Source: Conus ventricosus | Taxonomy: Eukaryota > Mollusca > Gastropoda > Neogastropoda > Conidae | Direction of reading: 5' to 3' | NCBI GenBank assembly: GCA_018398815.1 | Contig: CM031614.1 | Coordinates: forward strand, 46,968,878 to 47,032,877 | DNA: 64,000 nucleotides | Shown: piece after piece, positions 56,300-64,000 of the stretch | Position numbering within the stretch: position 1 is the stretch's first letter | How the letters are laid out: the number at the start of each line of letters is the position of its first letter | Notes under the pieces: generated by a model | The model's database searches: none | The model's input: only the letters and a program-made list of their open reading frames with translations | Told to the model about the DNA's origin: nothing | Position numbers and translations under genes: made by a program

Positions 56300-58200
56300 A
56301 CGGTCATTTGGACCCCGGGGATCCGAGGCAAGCAACCCAGCAGGGTCCCGGGCCCCAGGCACGGCCGGCGGGTCCGAAGCCCCACGTCTCAGACGGCCCA
56401 CCCCCAATGACTTGCCCCGACCTGGGTACTTCACCCCAGGGCGGTCCTGTGGGCAGTCTGTCCAGGCACCTCAGTGCCTGGGAGCGGGTTCCCCCCAAGC
56501 CCTTGGGCTCTGCGGGTGATCAGGGCGGGGTTTCGTCTTCCTTGGGGTGCAGTAAAGGCGCCTCTCACTCCTTTTTCCCTCCTCCTTTCGCTCCTCCTCG
56601 GGATCTGGCGGCCTCTCAGGCCTTAGACCAGGAGGTCCTTTCGCTTTAGCCAAGGAGCCACAGAGGAATCCTCTTCCATTCCTCTCCGGGCTTTTATGGC
56701 CGCATTTTTGTGGTTCCCAAAGCTTCTGGAGGATGGAGACCGGTTCTAGGGCCTCTCGCCCTTTAACAGGTTTTTTATCGTCCTCCGTTTTCGGATGGAA
56801 ACCCCCATGTCAATCCGCGATGCCATGCATCCCCGGCGACTGGGCGGTATCCATCGACCTGACAGATGCATACTTCCATCTCTTTACCCCCCAAGGGACA
56901 GGAAGACCTCCGCTTCGTGTGGAGAAGCCCCGTTTTTCAGTTCAGGGCTTTTTCCCCTTTTGGGGTAGCCCCGGCCCCTTGGGTTTTCATGAAGGTGGCC
57001 CGGAACTTTGCTTGCATTTTCGGGAGAAAGGAATTCGTCTGAAGGCCTATCTCGACGATTGGGTTCTTCTTGCCTCATCCAGCACTCTGTGCTCCCAGCA
57101 AGCCCTCCAGGTTTTAAACCTCTGTCAGCAGCTGGGATTTGTTCGCAAAAAGGAGAAGTCCGATTTTCCCTCCCGTCGCAGCAGTTTCAGTTTCTGGGCA
57201 TGTCCCCTTTCCACACCACCAACTGGTTGGTCTCTCCAACCCCCCAACGCCTGTTTTGCCTCCAGCACCTCTTGGCCCCTCTCCTTTCCTTTGGGTCAGG
57301 CTCCAGCCAGAAAGCTGGCCCCGCTTCTGGTCTGATGGAGTCCTTGGCCCCCTTAGTGCCTCTCGGACGACTGCACAAACGCCGGTTTCAGCGCCTCTTT
57401 CGCAAGCGTTGGTCTCAGGCGTTGCAGTCGTGGACCTTCCGATCCTTCTCGGTCAGTGGTTCCAGTCATCGGTGGCCCAATGGCACTCCCAGTCTGGCTG
57501 GCTCAGGGGGTCCCCATCACACCCCCTCCTCCACAGGAGGACCTGTTCACGGACGCGTCCCAGTCCGGGTGGGGTGCCCACGTCAGCTCTCTGACGGCGG
57601 CCGGGCAATGGTCCCCGGAGATGGGATCCTGGCATATCAATCGGCTAGAGCTGGAAGCCGTGTTCCAAGCCCTCAAGGAGTTTCTTCCCTTCCTGAAGGG
57701 AAAACACAATTCTCCTCAACACCGACAACACGACTGTGGCGTGTTATATCAACAAGCAAGAGGGGGGGCGTTCTCCCCTCCCTGTTCCCTGAGGGCGGAA
57801 ACAGCTTCTCCTTTGGTGCGGGGACACAACAATCCGGATCTCGGCCAAGCACGTTTCCCGGGAAGATCAACATTCTCGCGGACTCCCCAGCAGGTCGCAC
57901 ATGGTTCTTCCCAGAATGGACTCTCGTCCACTCAATCCTGGAACCTCTCTGGACTGTATGGTTCAAACCACAGGTAGACCTGTTCGCCACCCGGTTCAAC
58001 CACCGTCTCCAGCTGTATGTCTCCCCAGTTCCGGATCCGGCAGCGTGGGCTGTGGACGCCCTGTCCATCCCTTGGTCCGGACTGACGGCTATGCCTTTCC
58101 CCCGTTCCCCATTCTGGGAAAAGTTCTCCGCAAAGCAAGGGAAGACGCAGCCACGCTTATTCTTGTGGCTCCACGCTGGCCGGCCCAAGCGTGGTTTCCA
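56300..58200 (+). pseudogene. DIRS reverse transcriptase/RNase H, second copy
   Basis: Same motifs as 40961-42849 spread over three frames: AVSIDLTDAYFHL near 56850-56888, a YLDDW element near 57045-57062, LFTDASQSGWGAHVSSL near 57545-57595, and a VDLFATRFNHRL segment near 57977-58012. It is interrupted at 58200 by the hAT element, with the tail beyond 59415. Confidence 0.8.
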
Positions 58201-59408
58201 CAGACCTGCCTACCTCATGTTATGCTCATCAGTACTAACCACAGAGATTTTCAGTAATTTTGCATTTTCCTTCAGTAATTCCACGGACGCGTAATACACG
58301 GCGTTTTTGAACAAATAATGTGTACAAAACTCCAACTACATTTTTAACATTTTAACAAAAAATATAAACAGTAAAAAAGGAACAAAAACAACAAAGCAGA
58401 ATTAAAATACCTTGGGATGATGGCTAATGACGGACTCAGGACAGGAGTTTCAGGTCAATTCAAAGGTGATATACTTGACAGTTTGTAACTTACACAGCAG
58501 TCACCACAGATGACACCACTGATGAAGAACCTAATGTACAACCCCCCCCCCCCCCAAAAAAAAAAAAAGTGTGTGTGTGTGTGTGTGGTGTGTGTGTGTG
58601 TGTGTGTGTGTGTTGCACTAAGCCTTGTATTGTGCCTGCTGCTTGGAGTAGGCACTCTTGAGATGGGACAAGGGAAAGTTGTTTTCGCAGATCAGCTCAC
58701 ACAATTGAACAGTCTTTCTGCGTTGGTGATCTTCCGTGTGTGGGTCTGACGGCTGCTCTCGCTGGATTTCGTAAACAACGATGTGATCTTCTGACTGGAG
58801 GCACTCGCAGCTGTCTCTTTGTGCATTTTCCCCGAGATATGGCGCTTGCAGTCATTTGCTCCCCCATGTCCGATGGAGAAGTCTGAATTGCACACCGAGC
58901 AGTATACAAATCCAGGTCCATGTTTTTTGGATTGCAAAAGACAAGGCCAAGTCCGCGTGTATTAGGCCTACTTCGGAACACTTGCTTCTTCGCCTTCTTC
59001 CGTTGTGGCACAGTGGTTTTCGAACCCTCGTCGTCGGTTTCATGCAAACGTTTAGAAGATTTCTCCGCCATTTTCACAATCACCGGCAAAAAAAATCGGT
59101 TGAAACTTTGTCTTACAATTGCTGAACAAAAGGCTTCGAATGGCGTGCACAGATGTGATGGCGCGTCGTGTTGGCCCACAGTACCACATTGACCAATCGC
59201 AAGTTCCGAACCATCTGTGGTTTCGGCTTTAGTCAAAGGAAGTTACTCTGTGGTCTCGGAAAGGTCTAGCAGTCGACAATTTTTCGAGTCTGGAATTTGC
59301 GTAGTTTTTCAATTTTCTTTTCCGTAATTTCGCATGGAAAATCGTACCTCCGTAATGGGGGTTAATTTCCGTAAGATTACGGACGATTACGGAAGGGTAG
59401 GCAGGTCT
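58201..59408 (-). mobile_element. hAT-like element, second copy
   Basis: Same ends and same TTTCCA flanks (58195-58200 and 59409-59414) as 42850-44055. The last G of the right inverted repeat is missing, probably an error. It carries the same zinc-finger gene and GT tract. Confidence 0.85.
58692..59071 (-). pseudogene. BED-type zinc-finger gene, second copy (frameshifted)
   Basis: Same gene as 43338-43718. One T missing in the run near 58963 shifts the frame, so the finger lies in a different frame from the basic N-terminus. The other copy is intact, which suggests a sequencing error. Confidence 0.6.
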
Positions 59409-59414
59409 TTTCCA

Positions 59415-60641
59415 GAACTGTTACACCTGTCTCACGTGCCTCCGATACCGCTCGCCTTAAAGGCAAAGTCCCTGCTTCAGCCACGGTCAGCATTCCACAC
59501 GGCAATCCAAACGTGCTGCATCTTCACGCCTGGCTACTGTGCGGACGCGCTGTCTGCACAAGGCGCCTCCCCAGCGGTAATCGGCCTTGTGGAACATGCC
59601 CACAGTCAGGCACCCAAAGTGTCTACAGTGTCCACTGGAATGGCTGGCTCTCTTGGTGCTCCAGCCACGCAGTATAAACCTCATTCTCCTTCTCAATGCC
59701 AATTGGCGAACTACCTAGCTTTTCTTTCATCAAAAGAAAAAAACTTTCAGCCTCCTCTGTTAAGGTTCACAGGGCGGCTATTTCCACCACTATCCGCCAG
59801 TTAGGGGCCCCTCCTTCGGGGACGACCCTTCTGCGGGATCTGGTCAGAGGAGCAGCCCTACAGGAGGCCCGATGCCCCCGCCGTAACCCCGGCGAGGGAT
59901 CTTTCCTTAGTCCTCTCCTCCCTCAGGCTTCCCCCTACGAGCCCACCCGGGAGTGTTCTCTGAAATTCCTTTCCTTCAAAACAGCCTTCTCGTTTCCCTG
60001 GCCTCGGGAGGCGCTGCAGTGAAGTCCACGCCCTTAGTGGCCTGCCTGGGGACGTCGCCTCCAAACCGGATGGCTCGATATCTCTTCGCCTCCTCCCAGA
60101 ATTTTTAGCGAAAAACCAGTTGCCAGGTTCTCCTTCCCCGACTATCTCCATTCTTCCGCTCACTTCTATCTCGCCCCAGACGACGAAGAACCGCACTCTC
60201 TGTCAGGTGCGCCTCTGCGGAGTATAGGAAACGCACGAAATCTTCCGCTCCAAGCAGTGCCACCTGTTTCTCTCTTACAACGAAGGTTATAAGGAGGACA
60301 TCAGGCGCTCTTCAATCTCTCGATGGCTGAGAGAAGTCATTAAAGCTGCGTACGCGAGACCTGAAGGGATTTGGCTGTTTTCTCACCAAGACCTCATGAG
60401 ATTAGGGCATGGGCGTCTTCGCTGGCAGTAGCTCATAATGTCAGCATTCAGAGTGTGTTAGATGCCGCATATTGGCGTTCCCCTGGCACCTTCATCCAAT
60501 TCTACCTGCGCGACGTTTCTCGTCTGCGCGATGATGGGTCTAGGGGCATCGCATCAGCTGGGTGGCTCAACACTCCATCTCCGCCACACGCTCCAGCTCT
60601 TCTCGCTCCTCCAGGCGGTAACCAGGTGAGCCCTCCTTCCA
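59415..60641 (+). pseudogene. YR: DIRS tyrosine recombinase, second copy
   Basis: Counterpart of 44062-45277 with the HEIR and FIQFYLRDV motifs in the clean frame from 60371. The upstream part is in several frames. The RT/RNase H tail overlaps its start at 59415-59580. Confidence 0.75.
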
Positions 60642-60660
60642 GGTAGTGCGACTCTGCATT

Positions 60661-60744
60661 ATGAGCCACGGTATAGTATGTGTAATTAAAAGAAAATTTT
60701 TATTCTAAAATTACGTTTAATCTAACATACTTACCGTGGCTCAC
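60661..60744 (+). repeat. DIRS internal complementary region, second copy
   Basis: Same structure as 45311-45400. Confidence 0.88.
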
Positions 60745-60994
60745 GCAGAGGCCCTCCCTACCTGATCCCCGCCTTCCTGGTTCCATCAGGAGTTCTCAGT
60801 CAGGGTTTGATATACCTCGAAAAGAGGATGGTTCTGAGCATGCGCAAGGCACGAGGCCCTTTCAAGGGTTTTGTTGTCCGTACGGACTTTATTGTATACG
60901 AGGCAGGGATAGTAAATTGCTGCCGCTTATTGCATTAGTGAGCCACGGTAAGTATGTTAGATTAAACGTAATTTTAGAATAAAAATTTTCTTTT

Positions 60995-61552
60995 ATTATG
61001 AAAGAGTTATACACTCCACTACAGAAAATAGAAACAAGCGAGACCTCTCTGGAACATACATCTAAATCAGTCTCTGAAGTCTTTAAAAGGAATTTTGTTC
61101 TTGTGTTTAGAAGAACAACTCCTTTTCATAGAGAATCAGAAGCGTTTTATAATCCAAAAATTGAGAAGGTTGCCTGTGTAATAAATGGCAAGTCTGATCA
61201 GTTGTATTCGGGGCGCGGACTTTTACCCCACCAACACTTCGATGAAATAAGAAAGTTGTTCGCTGGAGGTAGTTTAAAGGGATCCTACAGTTGATCGTGT
61301 ATGTAAAAACTTCGCCTTTTGATGTAAGAATAGAAGACTACTTAATAACCAAAATATGGGCTGTGGCTGAATTTTAGATCTACATTTGACAACAGATTGT
61401 TTGGAAGTGGAGAAAGGATAGGGCAAGATGGTATAAAAATAAATATTCACAAGAAAGCAGACGGAAACGCCCCAATAAAAATGCATGTTTTTATAGTTTG
61501 TGATGCTCAGTTAAACATTGAAGAAAACAGGCTAAAAGACGTGGCTTATTAA
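60995..61552 (+). pseudogene. MCP: Major capsid protein, 3' half, copy 4
   Basis: Counterpart of 45652-46212. Contains FYNPKIEKVACVINGKSDQL and ends in VCDAQLNIEENRLKDVAY before TAA at 61550-61552, in clean frame at the C-terminus. A frameshift lies near 61275-61320. Confidence 0.72.
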
Positions 61553-61583
61553 AATGTAGAAGAAATAACCTATTAAAAAAAAG

Positions 61584-62192
61584 ATGGATAGTTTGAAGTT
61601 CTGCCCAAAGATCCGCACTGTTCTCTTATCTGCCGGGATTATGGGTGTGGGAAACTGTTTTCGTACTTGATTTGTTACAAAAAATTTATACGGGTTTTTC
61701 ATTACGAGCACATTGTTATATTCTGCACAACCTTTAAAGCACAACAAGTCTTACAAAGAAAGAAAGTTTTATTTGGACAGACGAGAATTTTTTTTTTTTA
61801 GTTGATCCTAGCGACAAACTGAGCGATGTTTAGAACATTACTATAGACTATTTGAGGGAACTGAAACCTGTTTATTATTGAGGGACTGTTCAGCTGAACA
61901 AGACATTGTTAAAAAAAAGAAAAGCTCTGTCAAAGCTAGCCTTTAGTTTCGGGTTTTGGCTTTTAAAATCAAAAATATAATGCTCTTTAAAAGACTTTCG
62001 ATTCGCAGTTAAAATCGGTTGTATTATTTTACACTAAGGAAAAAAGGGATAGTTTTGAAGATGTTTAAGTGAAAAATTATATAATAAGGGCAAAGATGAG
62101 TTAAAAAAATAAAACAGCTTTTAGAAAAATCTAAGCACGCTAAGCTATGCTTGCGGACTGACCCCCCAGTTCAATACGTTTGTTTATTGTAG
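61584..62192 (+). pseudogene. Packaging ATPase, copy 4
   Basis: Counterpart of 46243-46836. The Walker A region is damaged by single-base changes near 61630-61660. It lacks the same segment after LSKLAFS as copy 3, so the deletion predates the separation of the two copies. Confidence 0.65.
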
Positions 62193-62252
62193 TTTTGTTT
62201 ATTATTGATTGCTTATAACAATTTGTTTTTTATAATTTTATATTAAAAAAGA

Positions 62253-63043
62253 ATGTCTCGAGGGCCAGAATCAAAAGCGCAGTAGCTCCTAAATGTGTTG
62301 CAGTAGAGCTAAAAGACTTTAGCGGACACAGCCGAGTTTTGATCTGATAGGGGTGATAGGAAATGTTTATGGATTTGAATACAGATGATGGGGTTTACAA
62401 ACGAACAGAAATTGAAGACAAAAAACGACAGCAATATCCTAAACTAGAACAAATAAGAAATCTAGAAACAAACTGATTACGGGGAAATATGAATAAGGCT
62501 TTATAGACAAGACAATACTGGGTTTTTGCGTCCTGAAATAAACTGGGATTTTAAATTTGACTTGCGAAGCCCCAATGTATACTTTGATAAAAAAAAAAAT
62601 TTTAGAAAGGGTTTGACTGCAGGCCCCTTTTTTACTAGTCTTGTTCCAGGAAAAAAACAGAAAAAGCAGATTGTAATAGATACATATAACGCGAATATGT
62701 GTGAGCAGAAAGAAGACCTTAGTTGAAGTGGGGGATTTACACAGTAACCCTAGAATTTATTCCAAAACCGCCAATGCCTAACACTGCTACTTTGATTTTT
62801 GTTTTATTAATTACTCCAGGGAGTCTAATTCTAGTTTTCCAGAACATGTTTTTAGCGCGGGGAGTACAATTTCCTCTGGAAACTTGGATGGGTCTCTTAA
62901 GCTCAGTATTGCCATTACTAAAAACGGAGATGAAATAAACACTTTCTCATCATCTGACAAGGTTACTGTGAATGCTGACAAAGACAAACTAACAGTACTC
63001 GACTTCATTTTCATTAAGTATGTTGATTTTAAATGCTTTTTAC
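62253..63043 (+). pseudogene. Penton-like candidate, 3'-truncated, copy 4
   Basis: Counterpart of 46897-47682, truncated at the same codon and followed by the same flank. Additional indels lie near 62340, 62470 and 62690. Confidence 0.42.
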
Positions 63044-63300
63044 CAGGCATGGTACTGAAGGAAAAATCATTTTTCCCTGAAAATGTTTGGGGGTCCAGGG
63101 GGCGGTGCCCCTGGCGGGGTCAAAGGGCAGAGCCCCTTGCTGAAGGTTTTTCAGCAATTCTAGCCTGTAAAAAAGCCTCTCCTTGAACTAATTTCAGTTC
63201 TTCATACTAAGCAATTTCTGCCACAAAATAAGCTCTCCTAGAATCACTTTATCAGTCATTCCTTCAACCCAAAGGAGTTTTAACCCAAGTAGTCACATAG
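63044..63300. repeat. Repeat-like right flank, second copy
   Basis: Matches 47683-47921, including the GGGGC/GCCCC hairpin near 63095-63115. Confidence 0.55.
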
Positions 63301-64000
63301 CAAAAATGAGTACATATCTACATTGCTTTAGGTGGCATACATTAAGTCAAATTGTAAACGTTTACTTACTATGTCAGTGAAGCACACACACAGTGTACAC
63401 ACAGGAGACCCCTCATTTTGCACGACTGTGGTCATCATGTCCAGCACCACCAACACAGCATAGCACAGCACAGCAAAGTAGTGGTCTATTTCATGTCTTG
63501 AGTTCCAGTTTTGTTAAATATGTTCAATTCTTTTATGATCCGTCTCCTCTACATTAGTTACTCCTTTTACTTTTTACATCTATCTGAATACAGTACAAAA
63601 TGAGTTTTAAGTTTTGTGTCTCTTTTAACGTACAAATTTTAAGTTATGTGTCTCTTCAGTGCAAGCAATGCGAATGAGATGATTTCTCAGCCATCTGCTT
63701 CACGAGCAGAGCCTACTTTTTGTAATGTCCAAACCTTATTCTCTTTGCCTCCTGTCTGTAATGTTCAATGGCTTTTCTCTTTGAAGCCAGCCAAATGTGT
63801 TCCTTCTGGAACAGTTCAAACTTTTTCTTTCTTTCTTCTTTTTCTTTCTCCAAAATGTGGTGGTAAGTCTATCAACTGTTCCAAGCACGACGAAAACGTT
63901 TCATTTTCGTGCTCCTGTTCAGCCAATCCCATCGCCATTTTGTTTGCCACACCAGCATCAATATCTCCTGTCGCAGAATTTCGCGGAACATGTCTGTACG
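63301..64000. other. Host sequence, no firm gene
   Basis: Unique-looking sequence. A 40-codon minus-strand frame at 63816-63938 starts MAMGLAEQEHENETF in a good initiation context (AAAATGG) and turns basic (ERKRRKKEK). It could be an exon fragment, but nothing else supports it. Confidence 0.3.

Larger units (their letters stand above)
53487..60994 (+). mobile_element. DIRS-type element, second copy in MCP
   Basis: Same insertion point, orientation and contents as 38321-45651, 7508 bp long here. The left repeat is at about 53501-53637 and the right at about 60821-60952. The extra length comes mostly from stretched homopolymers and from a non-homologous 66-base stretch at 55520-55585. Poly-C runs near 54450-54473 and 56221-56237 look like errors. 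The 5' part 53638-54257 contains the tandem GACTCAGCTG-type repeats and no gene I can support. Confidence 0.88.

Overview
This window is eukaryotic and made almost entirely of transposable elements. The CA/GT microsatellites, a tRNA-headed SINE-like repeat, and the mix of Polinton (Maverick, adintovirus-like), DIRS-type and hAT-type elements fit a lophotrochozoan genome, probably a gastropod mollusc. The species is inference. I see no prokaryotic genes and no convincing host protein gene.

Layout. Positions 1-4601 are host flank with microsatellites, two oppositely oriented blocks of a minisatellite with a palindromic core, and a SINE-like repeat; a 100-N gap follows (4602-4701). From 4702 to 47682 runs an array of Polinton copies. 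Copy 1 (about 4702-20262) and copy 2 (about 20263-36308) share this gene order: an unassigned left part, an unknown plus-strand gene, a minus-strand membrane-type gene, major capsid protein (MCP), packaging ATPase, a penton-like candidate, a hydrophobic-hairpin protein, a coiled-coil gene, protein-primed DNA polymerase B, a small minus-strand gene, two small plus-strand genes, and the integrase. Most of 4702-36000 is rich in stretched homopolymers and small indels, so its genes are recognised by comparing copies and by short motifs, not by intact reading frames. Copy 3 (36309-47682) is a partial Polinton in cleaner sequence.

Nested insertions. The MCP gene of copy 3 is split by a 7.3-kb DIRS-type tyrosine-recombinase retrotransposon (38321-45651) carrying gag-like, RT/RNase H and tyrosine-recombinase regions, inverted terminal repeats and an internal complementary region. 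The 3' end of its RT/RNase H gene is in turn split by a 1.2-kb hAT-like element (42850-44055) with 14-bp terminal inverted repeats and a TTTCCA target duplication. Copies 1 and 2 keep the empty site of the DIRS insertion, which fixes its ends to within one base.

Duplication. After a gap of exactly 1000 N (47922-48921) the next contig (48922-64000) repeats 33.9-47.9 kb: integrase, inverted hydrophobic gene, MCP with the same DIRS and hAT insertions, ATPase, truncated penton-like gene, and the same right flank. The simplest reading is two haplotype contigs of one locus placed in tandem; a true segmental duplication is the alternative. The right end (63301-64000) is host sequence with no clear gene.

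How the genes work together. Polintons encode their own replication (polymerase B), integration (integrase) and virion morphogenesis (MCP, ATPase, penton). All copies here are broken, by real lesions (DIRS insertion, penton truncation, inverted hydrophobic gene, loss of the ATPase SGRH segment) and by probable sequencing errors.
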